Source: Chlamydiia bacterium (lineage in GTDB: Bacteria; Chlamydiota; Chlamydiia; Chlamydiales; GCA-2402025). From it: a stretch of DNA of 64,000 nucleotides. Positions 17,432 to 26,383 of this stretch are shown here, one piece after another. A program made the position numbers and the translations under genes. Within the stretch, counting starts at the first letter, position 1, and each line of letters opens with the position of its first letter. The notes below the pieces were generated by a model. It was not told the DNA's origin, made no database searches, and saw only the letters and a list, made by a program, of their open reading frames with translations. The DNA is taken from NCBI GenBank assembly GCA_030427725.1, contig JAUICV010000001.1:731298-795297 (forward strand), written 5' to 3'.

Positions 17432-18052
17432 TTAAGAGTGTTTATCTTCCAGTTTTTTCAATGCTTGTCTAAGAGACTTCTCAGCATCTAATCCTAAATG
17501 CTCAGCCTTTAACACTAGATTTAATATGGTCTTTCCAAGACCTTCTTCCGTTAGATTGTCCTCAAGGTGTTTTTCCTTAAGATCTTGATATTCTTGCTCA
17601 ATAATCTTGGAGATCATTTTTTGAGCTCTAGCTAAAGAACTTAAAGTCTTTGGTATGCCCTCAAAAATAGACTTTCTGTGAGCTTTTTCCTTCGCTTTGA
17701 CCTCTTCCCAAATCTGTTTAACATCTTCACTAGAATTAGCTTTTTTATCCCCAAAAACATGAGGATGTCTAGATACTAGCTTTTTTCGTTCCTGACAAAG
17801 AACATCCTCTAGCGTAAATCGCTTTTCCTTTTCTGCGACCATCGCATAAAAAATAACGACATATAAAAGATCGCCAAGCTCTTCAACAATCTCCTTATCA
17901 TCGTCTAAATCGACTGCATCTACTAGCTCACAAGCCTCTTCTAAAATAAATTTTTGAAGACTTTCAAAATTTTGCTTTACATCCCAGGGACATCCGCTCT
18001 CAGGATCATTTAGCTGATAGGCCACGTCTAATAATTTTTTGAACTCTAGCAT
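17432..18052 (-). CDS. mazG: Nucleoside triphosphate pyrophosphohydrolase MazG
   Basis: MazG hydrolyses nucleoside triphosphates to monophosphates and pyrophosphate and helps clear abnormal nucleotides. The family pattern is complete: CPWDVKQNFESL, FILEEACELVDAV and EELGDLLYVVIFYAMVAE with the EExxE and ExxD metal-binding residues, then VSRHPHVFGD. I chose the ATG at 18052 over the GTG at 18058 because GAGG precedes it by 6 bases. The C-terminal part (EQEYQDLKEKHLEDN onward) is a second, weaker MazG-like repeat. Confidence 0.9.
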   Translation of the reverse strand: MLEFKKLLDVAYQLNDPESGCPWDVKQNFESLQKFILEEACELVDAVDLDDDKEIVEELGDLLYVVIFYAMVAEKEKRFTLEDVLCQERKKLVSRHPHVFGDKKANSSEDVKQIWEEVKAKEKAHRKSIFEGIPKTLSSLARAQKMISKIIEQEYQDLKEKHLEDNLTEEGLGKTILNLVLKAEHLGLDAEKSLRQALKKLEDKHS

Positions 18053-18203
18053 TAACACCTCATAATAATAAAATATTTTATACTACTTATATAAAATTAA
18101 ACAAAGGTTTATAATTTATATTAAAAATTAATAAATCTATAAACATTTAATAAAAAATAATAACAAATAGTTTTATAGGTTAAATAAATATTTCAGGGTA
18201 ATT

Positions 18204-21200
18204 ATGGCGAATAGATTGAATTTCAATCCATTTCTTTATGCAAAAAATATTCCTAATTTAAATGCAGAGAAAGAAAAACCAAGTTTTTTAGAAAGAGCCA
18301 AACGAGTCTTATCGTTTACTCCTAAACAGTCCTGTCTTCAGGAAATCGAGTATTTTAAGGAAATTTTAATAAGCGATCGATTTATAGAAGTAGGTTCTGC
18401 CAGTTCATCGGGGAAGCCATCCCCTCAGTCAAAGGATGTCTTTGGGAAGCCTACCCTTAATCGTCTTATAGCAAGGCTTAAAGCTCTTAGCAAAGCACCT
18501 AGAGAAAACTATAACATACCTGAAGGAACTTTTCGAGCAGAGCACCTTGAAGCTTTTGAGGCTTTAATCCAAGAGTTGGAGCAAGAGATTCAATTCTGTA
18601 ATGAGCATAAAGCAGATATTACTCAAGAGAACAAACCTCTCTTGGTAGATGGAAAAAAGATCAAGAAAGTCAACGGTCGCTATTATGTTCAAGTTGGATC
18701 AAACACAAAAGCGAAAACAGAGCTCTTCTTAAATAAGCTGTATGAGCTGAATTATGCTAAAATGGGCTTCTTACAATCAGGTGTTGATTTTATGAAAAAT
18801 CCACCTCCAATGCTTGTTTTATTAGACGAATCTCTTAAAAATCTTCACTCTGAACTTTTAAACTACCCACCTAACTCTAAGAAATTAGAGCAATATTTCA
18901 ATACAGTGACGAGATCTCTTGTAAAGCCTAGTAAGCTAGTTCCAGGATTCAAACCTAACGCTAACGATCTAAAATTAATCCGAGACTTTCAAAAAGCTTT
19001 TAAAGATCATTTTTCACTGCTCGAATCACTTAAAAAAGATGAACGATTTTCACCATCATATTATGAGCTAAATTTACATCTCAACCGCTTGAAAGATTTA
19101 ATCACAAGACATATCAATAGGAGCCTTCCAAAAACGCAGCAAGGTGCTCACATCTTAAAATCTGCTGTAAGCGGAGCCTCTTATTCTCTTCTTTCTAACG
19201 CAGTTCCTGATCAGCTAAAAAAAGCATTAAGTTATTTTTCTGGGGCCTATCAAAACTTATTCTCTTCCAAAACTGATTTAGAGAAACCTCACCCTTTTAT
19301 TGTGTTTCATGATGCTTTAGATTATTTCCAAAAAGATAATTGCTTTTACAACGAAAAAGAAAAAAGGGATTTTTTAAACGAATTATATAATGAAACAGCG
19401 GACAACTTTCCTGGAATTAAAGATAAATTACTACAAAAAATTCAAGAGGGGCAAAATGCTCCTTGTGGAGATCTCACACCTTTTGACTCATTCGATCTAA
19501 ATCAACTTACTCAAATACAAGAAACTCTGCACGCATATGTTAAAGAATTAACTCCAGAGCTTGAAGAAACCATTTCAGTTATCGACAGAATCTATGTCTT
19601 AACTAAAACTCCGCTCCATACAGAGAGTGGCCATAACCTAAAAACCTATATTGAAGACATATTAAAACTTTTAGACTGTAATCAACCAGGTATCTTTAAA
19701 GAACCTGTAAAAATGGCAACCAAAACCCTTAAGTACTTTTTAGACCAAGCTCTGAATTTAACTATAAAGGACAAAGACAAAACAGCTTTAACTGAAATAA
19801 AAGATCAAGTGAATACCTTGATTGATGAAGCACTAAGTGAAGACTCTATAGAGGGATATAGAAGAGCTTTTTCAAAGCTTTTAGATTACTATCAAAAACA
19901 TCAAATTTATTTTGGATTCCTTGAACTCCCTTCATTTAAAAATACAGAAGACGCTACTAATGTGCCAGATGAACTCATCACATCAGCGCTAGCAAAAAGT
20001 AAAGACAGCACATTCAAGAAAAAATCAGCTACGATATTAAATTCAGATGTGGATCGTCAAAGATTATCTCTTGGAAAAAACATCACACATTACCTTCTTT
20101 TTGAAACGCTTTTCTATAACGTTTTGGGAGAGAAAAAAAACGCCCAAAATGAAAAAAAGTACTATGAACTGGTAGAAACGCTAAAAAATATAACTTCTCC
20201 CAAGCAGAAGAAAGATGTTTTTCTAAAAAAACTTAGAAAACTAATCAACGCAAGCTCAAAAAGCTCCTTTAAAAAATATTTAACGAAATTTTTACTAAGT
20301 AAACTAAGTTACTCATTTATAAATGAGAAAATGGATGCTTTTACCAAAAAGCTTCTATCTTTTTTAAGAAACAATTTATCCCACCTTGAAGGCTCTCCAT
20401 TTGAACCTATTAGCCCCCATATCATTGAAACATTAGATGAGTGTTCCTCTCAATATCAGCTCATGTTGGAAAAATGGGCCAAAACTGGAGGAAATAAAGA
20501 GCGTAGCATAAAAAAGCTCATGAAAAAATCAACTTACAATGTAGGAGTCAAGGGAAGTTACTCAGAAAAAGAGCTTCACAAATCAGCATCAAATGCTGCA
20601 ACAAAAGCCTTTGTTGAAACAATTAACACTAAAACTCCATGGAAAAATCTCTTTAAACGCTATTACAAGTTGGTGGATTTAAGTGGACCTCACAATACAG
20701 CGATCAAAAAAATTAGAGCTGTGGCAAAAGTGTTTTTCAAAATCGTTACCTACATCCCAGTGGCCACTCTTTATTATTCTGGATTATTAATCACAACGGC
20801 TATCGACAAGGTTATCTCTTTAATACTGATAAGAGGTATAACCAAATCACTTGAGAACTCCCATACTATAGAAAACCTTATCGACTCTCTCCAAGAAAGC
20901 GTTTATAAGAAAAACCCATATGTCGATATTGTCACAGACTTTCTTATAGACAACCTAGAAGATCTCTATATTTTATTACATAATGAAAATCTAGATAAAG
21001 AGCGTGAATTAAGAGGTGATTCAATTCGATATGATCGAGAAGCTTTAGTAAAAATCCCACCAAAAACAAGAGCAAAATTACATCAAGCTATTCAAAATTG
21101 TTTCCAAATGCTCGATAAAAATAGATATCAGACAAGCGATCAACTTAAACATGCCTTGAGAGATACAAACAATCCCTCAATCATGAGAATTAAAACGTCT

Positions 21201-22862
21201 CTTGAAGAAAGCTTAGATGAGCAAATTATACCGGAAGTAGTAGAGAGCTTGATCGACATTATAGCTCTTAGCGCTGATGAACTTTTCAAAAAGAAACATC
21301 TAGACAAACAGTTGTTTAGGACCCTAGAACAAATGAACGAATCCCTAACAAATCAACCTGACCAAAAATCTAAAAATATCAAAAAACTTAATCAAATTTA
21401 TTACCAAAATGAAATGCACTTAGTTAATTTATGGGATAAGGTGACTGAGAAGATCATTTCAAGATCTGTCGAGGATAAATTCGATCAGTTTGGAGATAGG
21501 AATTATAGAGAAACAGAAAACCAAAAGGTCTGGATACAAGACCGTCTTCTCAAAAACAATGAAGACCCATTAGACCAGGCAGGCCTTATTACCGAATGGA
21601 GTAACGCTCTTTCTGATTTAACTCTTAGACAACATGAAATTTTAAGGTTACACCCTGAGAATTTAGAGATTTACAAAGAAACCGCTAACTCTCTTAAACT
21701 AGAAATCGAATCTTTTTTTGCTCAACTTTCTTTAAGATTTGAAAAGATCAAAAAAAGTTCTTTATCTAAACGCTCACTAGAACAACTCAACAAGCAGCTA
21801 AAGCAATTAGCTACAGCCTTAAGCAATTACTCAGATAATGGAATTTCTAAGCTTTATCAAAATAGCCAATTTTTAAACATCTCTAAAAGGGATTTAGAAA
21901 ATACTAACTTCTTAAATGACACAGCAACCCATATCTCGGACCAACTAGAACAACTCTCTAACGATCAAGTTGATCTAAGCTTAAAAATCCTTTCAAATAT
22001 TAGCCTATTTGAAGAAAGAATATCTTCTACATTAGATGAGGTTCTATCGAATTCAGATACTACTGCGTTTGACAATCAATTTTCTGAGCTGAAAGAATTC
22101 TTTAAGTCGTCTATTGAGATGAATTTCATTCGATCAGAGCTTAAAAAGGTAGAATTTCTTTTTGGAAAACAAAGATATATTGAATCCACTTTAGCAGAAG
22201 AATTTAATGAATTTTTAAATGCAAAAGAAGCTGAAATTGATGCAACTAATTCAGATAACTCGTTTTTTAAAAGAAAATTATCTGCGGCTCAGAAAAAATC
22301 AACCACACTCTACAACAGTTTAAAAAGCTCACTTCAGAATCTAATAACTGACCCAAATGAAGCTTCTAGATTTATAGATTATTTAGAGAAGGTGGACAAA
22401 ACGAATCATCTGCATAAATTGCGACAAAACCGCTTAGAACTATCTGATCATTTAAAAGCGATCAAAGAACACTTTCATATAAATGAACTGTCTATAAACT
22501 TGATTAAAACAGCTTTACTACCTTTAAAGATTAGGACAGAAGCTCTTATTGAAAATGTTAACGATAGACACCACATTCTTATTGAAGAATTTAAGAAGTT
22601 AACAGGTGATGATGAGACCGACTCTTTAAAGGCTTTATTGGAGAAAATTAAAAAATCAGCTGAAGAGCTAAAATCTATAGATCATATTCATATTCCAATA
22701 AAAGCTTTGGATAACGTAAAGGCGGCTACTAAGGCTCTAGTCTACTCCAGAATAAAACCAAGAGCTGATGCTGCTATAGATCTTTTAAAAGAGGAAAACT
22801 TTGCATTATTTGCCATTAACCACTTTGCACTGATTCCTCTAAAAGAATCAAAATACGGATAA
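18204..22862 (+). CDS. Very large protein of unknown function, helical, candidate effector
   Basis: At 1552 residues this is the second-longest gene in the window and I do not recognise any domain. It is Lys-, Leu-, Asn- and Glu-rich and almost entirely helical or coiled-coil by composition. One hydrophobic segment of about 35 residues (VFFKIVTYIPVATLYYSGLL onward, residues 842-876) stands alone in the middle and may insert in a membrane. There is no signal peptide. The start is supported by a CAGGG leader. It stands alone, flanked by an AT-rich 145-base spacer upstream and a strong terminator downstream. Size, isolation and the lone hydrophobic segment suggest a host-directed protein, which remains inference. 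Confidence 0.7.
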   Translation: MANRLNFNPFLYAKNIPNLNAEKEKPSFLERAKRVLSFTPKQSCLQEIEYFKEILISDRFIEVGSASSSGKPSPQSKDVFGKPTLNRLIARLKALSKAPRENYNIPEGTFRAEHLEAFEALIQELEQEIQFCNEHKADITQENKPLLVDGKKIKKVNGRYYVQVGSNTKAKTELFLNKLYELNYAKMGFLQSGVDFMKNPPPMLVLLDESLKNLHSELLNYPPNSKKLEQYFNTVTRSLVKPSKLVPGFKPNANDLKLIRDFQKAFKDHFSLLESLKKDERFSPSYYELNLHLNRLKDLITRHINRSLPKTQQGAHILKSAVSGASYSLLSNAVPDQLKKALSYFSGAYQNLFSSKTDLEKPHPFIVFHDALDYFQKDNCFYNEKEKRDFLNELYNETADNFPGIKDKLLQKIQEGQNAPCGDLTPFDSFDLNQLTQIQETLHAYVKELTPELEETISVIDRIYVLTKTPLHTESGHNLKTYIEDILKLLDCNQPGIFKEPVKMATKTLKYFLDQALNLTIKDKDKTALTEIKDQVNTLIDEALSEDSIEGYRRAFSKLLDYYQKHQIYFGFLELPSFKNTEDATNVPDELITSALAKSKDSTFKKKSATILNSDVDRQRLSLGKNITHYLLFETLFYNVLGEKKNAQNEKKYYELVETLKNITSPKQKKDVFLKKLRKLINASSKSSFKKYLTKFLLSKLSYSFINEKMDAFTKKLLSFLRNNLSHLEGSPFEPISPHIIETLDECSSQYQLMLEKWAKTGGNKERSIKKLMKKSTYNVGVKGSYSEKELHKSASNAATKAFVETINTKTPWKNLFKRYYKLVDLSGPHNTAIKKIRAVAKVFFKIVTYIPVATLYYSGLLITTAIDKVISLILIRGITKSLENSHTIENLIDSLQESVYKKNPYVDIVTDFLIDNLEDLYILLHNENLDKERELRGDSIRYDREALVKIPPKTRAKLHQAIQNCFQMLDKNRYQTSDQLKHALRDTNNPSIMRIKTSLEESLDEQIIPEVVESLIDIIALSADELFKKKHLDKQLFRTLEQMNESLTNQPDQKSKNIKKLNQIYYQNEMHLVNLWDKVTEKIISRSVEDKFDQFGDRNYRETENQKVWIQDRLLKNNEDPLDQAGLITEWSNALSDLTLRQHEILRLHPENLEIYKETANSLKLEIESFFAQLSLRFEKIKKSSLSKRSLEQLNKQLKQLATALSNYSDNGISKLYQNSQFLNISKRDLENTNFLNDTATHISDQLEQLSNDQVDLSLKILSNISLFEERISSTLDEVLSNSDTTAFDNQFSELKEFFKSSIEMNFIRSELKKVEFLFGKQRYIESTLAEEFNEFLNAKEAEIDATNSDNSFFKRKLSAAQKKSTTLYNSLKSSLQNLITDPNEASRFIDYLEKVDKTNHLHKLRQNRLELSDHLKAIKEHFHINELSINLIKTALLPLKIRTEALIENVNDRHHILIEEFKKLTGDDETDSLKALLEKIKKSAEELKSIDHIHIPIKALDNVKAATKALVYSRIKPRADAAIDLLKEENFALFAINHFALIPLKESKYG

Positions 22863-22879
22863 AAAATTCGCCTCCCAGC

Positions 22880-22926
22880 CCGCAGGTGCCTTCTTAAGAT
22901 ATAAGAGGGTATTTGCGGTTTTTTTT
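22880..22926 (+). terminator. Rho-independent terminator of the 1552-residue gene
   Basis: A 17-pair stem, all matches counting G-U pairs, runs from CCGCA at 22880 to TGCGG ending at 22918, closing on a 5-base loop. Eight T follow directly. Confidence 0.85.
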
Positions 22927-22927
22927 A

Positions 22928-22963
22928 ACAAAAAGGCCTTAAGAAGATTATCCTCTTAAAGCC
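22928..22963 (-). terminator. Rho-independent terminator of the small lipoprotein gene
   Basis: On the minus strand a stem GGCTTTAAGA(GG) pairs with (TC)TCTTAAGGCC-type sequence (22935-22963, G-U pairs allowed) and is followed by TTTTTGT. It sits back to back with the plus-strand terminator. Confidence 0.75.
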
Positions 22964-22994
22964 TCGGTCACTAAGATCTTTAATAACTCTTTGT

Positions 22995-23198
22995 TTACAT
23001 CTCTTGTGTAGTTGTCTTTTCTGCAGCAGGAGCTTGCTCAGTTTGCTGAGAAAGCATGCTTCTTCTAGGATGCATTCTTTCTTTTTTCTTCATCGGCATA
23101 TCTTTTTTCTTCATCGGCATCTTTCCACCCTGATGATCGCAAGACACAAGTCCTAGAGCTATAGATAAAGCACATAAAGCTGTAATAGTTTTTTTCAT
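22995..23198 (-). CDS. Small lipoprotein with Met/Lys repeat
   Basis: This 67-residue precursor has a lipoprotein signal (KKTITALCALSIALGLVSC) with the modified Cys at residue 20. The mature part contains a short tandem repeat, KMPMKKKDMPMKKKERM, and a Gln/Thr-rich tail. A perfect AGGAGG lies 7 bases before the ATG and a terminator follows, so it is a genuine single-gene unit. Function is unknown; the basic repeat could bind lipopolysaccharide, nucleic acid or peptidoglycan. Its maturation would need Lgt, encoded at 30546. Confidence 0.8.
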   Translation of the reverse strand: MKKTITALCALSIALGLVSCDHQGGKMPMKKKDMPMKKKERMHPRRSMLSQQTEQAPAAEKTTTQEM

Positions 23199-23361
23199 GG
23201 TATCCTCCTGAAAAAGTCAATTTATAAAAAAATAAGTCTAACTTACCTATTTATCACGTATAAGCACTTAAGTTTTTTTTCTCAATCCCCTTAGAGAGAA
23301 TTTCTTCTAAAAAAAGATTAAATGCCTGTATGTTTGCTAGAAAACAACTAATCACGACAAT

Positions 23362-24489
23362 ATGAAAAAAAATTCTTTTTTTGTTGCTTCGACCGGGCAA
23401 AATGTAGGGAAAACTACAACTTGTCTTGGCTTAATTTCAGGTCTAAAAAAACGCTTCAATAAAGTGGGATTCATCAAACCCATTGGGCAGGAACATTTAG
23501 AAGTCCAAGAGGGCTTGAAAGTTGACAAAGATGTCGTTTTATTCAAAGACACCTTTGGGATTAAGGACGCATATAGTGATATGAGTCCTGTTTTATTTCC
23601 AAGAGGTTTTACAAGAGATTATTTAGATGGAAAGATTTCTCATGAGAATCTAGCTCAACGCATAGAAAAAAGTTATCAAACGCTTTCAAAATCCAATCAA
23701 TATCTTGTAGTAGAAGGCACTGGACATGTAGGTGTTGGAAGTATAGCTAATTTAAATAACGCAAAAGCTGCAGCCTTGTTAAAAACACCCATTATTATCA
23801 TTGCCTCTGGAGGGCTGGGAAGTTCATTTGACGCATTGAGTTTAAATAAAGTCCTTTGCGATAAATACAACGTTCCAGTAGCTGGCGTGATTTTAAATAG
23901 AGTTTTACCAGAAAAAAAGGAAATGATTCAAAACTACATGGAACTTGCTCTAAAGAGATGGAACATCCCCATTTTAGGTTCGATTCCCTATAACAGTTTC
24001 CTTTCAAGGCCTTCGATGAATGATTATGCCTCTTTATTGAAAACAGATTTTCTATCTGGATCAAAGCACAAGCTTAGACACTTTGAAAAGTTAAGGCTTG
24101 TTGCCACTTCATTAAAAGCCTATCAAAATTTAATTTTTCCTTCGCAACTTGTGATAACTCCAGCATCCAGAGAAGATATTATCTTAGCTACACTTACAAA
24201 GCACTGGGATTTAAAGATTCAAGACCGTTCATTTGATCTAGCGTCTGGAATGATTTTGACAGGGTCTACTCCTCCCTCACCTAACATAATTAAACAGCTT
24301 GAAAAAGCTGAGATCCCCATGCTCTACGCACCATTAAATACTTTTGATGTAATGAAAAAAATGACCTCATACATAGCTAAAATCAGAACTGACGATAAAG
24401 AAAAAGTCCAGGCAGCAATCTCTTTAGTAGAAGCTCATATTGATTTTGATCAATTAATTGAATGTGTTGGAAACTGCACATTTTCATAA
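23362..24489 (+). CDS. P-loop ATPase with DRTGG domain (BioD/Pta-N-terminal-like)
   Basis: The N-terminal part is a dethiobiotin-synthetase-like P-loop domain with the Walker A sequence TGQNVGKTT near residues 11-19 and the switch-like VEGTGHVGVGS near residue 115. The C-terminal 130 residues (LVITPASREDIILATLTKHW ... GMILTGSTPPSP) match the DRTGG domain found in the N-terminal half of long phosphate acetyltransferases. No catalytic Pta domain is present. The protein therefore resembles the stand-alone regulatory module; its ligand is unknown. The 3' end overlaps the convergent heptosyltransferase gene by 40 bases. Confidence 0.75.
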   Translation: MKKNSFFVASTGQNVGKTTTCLGLISGLKKRFNKVGFIKPIGQEHLEVQEGLKVDKDVVLFKDTFGIKDAYSDMSPVLFPRGFTRDYLDGKISHENLAQRIEKSYQTLSKSNQYLVVEGTGHVGVGSIANLNNAKAAALLKTPIIIIASGGLGSSFDALSLNKVLCDKYNVPVAGVILNRVLPEKKEMIQNYMELALKRWNIPILGSIPYNSFLSRPSMNDYASLLKTDFLSGSKHKLRHFEKLRLVATSLKAYQNLIFPSQLVITPASREDIILATLTKHWDLKIQDRSFDLASGMILTGSTPPSPNIIKQLEKAEIPMLYAPLNTFDVMKKMTSYIAKIRTDDKEKVQAAISLVEAHIDFDQLIECVGNCTFS

Positions 24490-25538
24490 ATATGAGTAAT
24501 ACAAGTATCTATTAGTTGTTTTTCATCTATTTGAGACATACAGGGGTAATCAGGGCAAGATCTTAAGTTTTTACATCGCCTTAGAAACTTTTGACGGTAA
24601 GGACAAATTCCTTCAAACGATCCATGTATTTTTCCTTTAGGTGCATAAAGTTTAGAACTAGATGGGCCAAAAACACTAAAGGTCGGAGTATTTGCTAAAG
24701 CAGCAAGATGAAGAGCTGAAGAATCCATGGAAAAAACCATATTAACCCTGCTCATTAAAAAATACCAAACAGACACCGATAGAGACCCCGTTAGAGCTGA
24801 GCATTCTTTAAATTCATCCTTTAGCTTTTGAGAAAGAGCTTTTTCTTCTTTGTTTCCATAGATAAATAAAAATGAAGCAGAAAAATTTTCCCTAACTTTT
24901 TTTAACACCTTGACCAATGTCTCAAAAGAGAGTTTTTTGCTAGCCCAGTTAGAATGAGGACAAACCATGATTAAAAAATTCGAATTCAACTTTTTTTGCT
25001 CTAAAAAGCAACTCATAGCAAGTGTTTGATTTGAAGGAATATTTAGCAAAACCTCTTTAAGCTTATAAAACTCATTGTCCTCGAAAAATTTTTGTACAAG
25101 CTCTAGGTAGTCGTAAGCTCTGTAAGAATTTGAGCTAACCGTTATTTTTTTATGAGTTACAAATAAATTTGGCCACTCAGAAACGCAAGCTTTAGAAAAA
25201 CCTACCTTCAGTCTAGCATGACTTAAAAGAGTCATAAGGCCCGATTTAGAATTGCCTTGCAAATCAAACAACACATCAAAACACCTTTTTCGAAGCAATT
25301 TTCGAGCTCTATAGCAAAAGCAAAAAGCCTTTTTAAGTCCAAGCTTAAGATCCTTCGTTGAGACTGATAAAGTCTCATCAATATAAGGTACAGATTGAAC
25401 TAAATTTTCGAATTTCTCATCCACAAGCCAAGTAATAAAACACTTTGGATCTTGTTCCTTTAGATACCTTGATACATACAAACTCTGTATCACATCACCT
25501 AGCGAAGACAGCTTGATGATTAGATAAGATTTTCTCAT
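24450..25538 (-). CDS. Heptosyltransferase-like glycosyltransferase family 9
   Basis: Family GT9 enzymes transfer heptose to the inner core of lipopolysaccharide. Visible signatures are the N-terminal IIKLSSLGDVIQSLYVSRYL and the C-terminal FSMDSSALHLAALANTPTFSVFGPS with the nucleotide-sugar site. The last 50 residues are Cys-rich (CPYRQKF, CKNLRSCPDYPCM), as in many GT9 proteins where a similar tail carries CxxxC motifs. The gene is last in the run ssb-pepA-rluA-type gene-GT9 and overlaps the upstream gene by 4 bases. Acceptor and exact step (WaaC, WaaF or another) cannot be told. Confidence 0.85.
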   Translation of the reverse strand: MRKSYLIIKLSSLGDVIQSLYVSRYLKEQDPKCFITWLVDEKFENLVQSVPYIDETLSVSTKDLKLGLKKAFCFCYRARKLLRKRCFDVLFDLQGNSKSGLMTLLSHARLKVGFSKACVSEWPNLFVTHKKITVSSNSYRAYDYLELVQKFFEDNEFYKLKEVLLNIPSNQTLAMSCFLEQKKLNSNFLIMVCPHSNWASKKLSFETLVKVLKKVRENFSASFLFIYGNKEEKALSQKLKDEFKECSALTGSLSVSVWYFLMSRVNMVFSMDSSALHLAALANTPTFSVFGPSSSKLYAPKGKIHGSFEGICPYRQKFLRRCKNLRSCPDYPCMSQIDEKQLIDTCITHIYENVQFPTHSIN

Positions 25539-26383
25539 ACTTTCAGACGAAGCTCTTTTAATACTGTCTCAAAATCTTGGGGCATAGCAGATTCAAACCT
25601 AATTATTTCCTTTGATATTGGATGTACAAAGCTAAGTTTTTCACTGTGTAAACATACTCTAGGTATGAAAACTTTTGTTTTTTTTGCTCCGTAAAAAGTG
25701 TCGCCAACAATAGGGTGATTTTTTTCGGATAAATGAACTCTAATTTGATGGGTACGCCCTGTTTTAGGGAAACACCTCAGAAACGACGCCTGAGCATTTG
25801 CAGTGATTCGTTTTAGCTTTGTTTCAGCGTAGGCCCCTTTAGAATTGACCTGCCACTTTCCGCCTCCATCAAATTTAGAAGCCTTCTTTATAGGAAGTTT
25901 AATTATTTGCTCCTTTTCTACCACTTGTCCAGTCACGATGGCTAAATAAGCTTTTTCTACTTCTCGTTTTCTAAAAAGATCCTCTAAAGCCTCTAGAACT
26001 TTCTCGGACTTTGCAAGCATCATTAACCCTGATGTCTGTTTATCCAAACGATGGGGTAAAAATATTTCATCTTTAAAAAATTTTGCAAAAAACTTTTTTT
26101 CGCATGTCAAGTGCGCGGGCTTATCTATAATGATTAAATAATCATCTTCAAAAAGAATTTTAATCTTTAGCTCTTGCGTGTTTAGATGTCTCGTATCGAA
26201 GCTAACTTTATCGCCACCTTGTAGTTTATAAGATGCGAACCTCTCTGATTTTCCATTGACTAGGCATCCAAAATTATGCATGGCATTTTGAATTTTCTTA
26301 CCAGAAAACCCATTTAACTGCTCTCTAAGAAAACTATCAAGGCGTTTGCCTTGGTCTTTTTTGTTAACTAGAAATGTCTTCAT
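25535..26383 (-). CDS. RluA-family 23S rRNA pseudouridine synthase
   Basis: This enzyme isomerises uridine to pseudouridine in RNA. The N-terminal S4 RNA-binding domain (GKRLDSFLREQL ... LVNGK) is followed by the catalytic motif HRLDKQTSGLMML at residue 111, with Asp114 as the nucleophile, and RTHQIRVHL further on. Length (282) fits RluC/RluD-type proteins. It is translationally coupled on both sides: 4-base overlaps with pepA upstream and the heptosyltransferase downstream. The target uridine is not predictable. Confidence 0.9.
   Translation of the reverse strand: MKTFLVNKKDQGKRLDSFLREQLNGFSGKKIQNAMHNFGCLVNGKSERFASYKLQGGDKVSFDTRHLNTQELKIKILFEDDYLIIIDKPAHLTCEKKFFAKFFKDEIFLPHRLDKQTSGLMMLAKSEKVLEALEDLFRKREVEKAYLAIVTGQVVEKEQIIKLPIKKASKFDGGGKWQVNSKGAYAETKLKRITANAQASFLRCFPKTGRTHQIRVHLSEKNHPIVGDTFYGAKKTKVFIPRVCLHSEKLSFVHPISKEIIRFESAMPQDFETVLKELRLKV

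Noticed and set aside
23977..23988. tRNA-like string GGTTCGATTCCC
   Set aside because: It resembles a T-arm but no acceptor stem or cloverleaf can be drawn, and it lies inside the ATPase gene where it encodes GSIPY.
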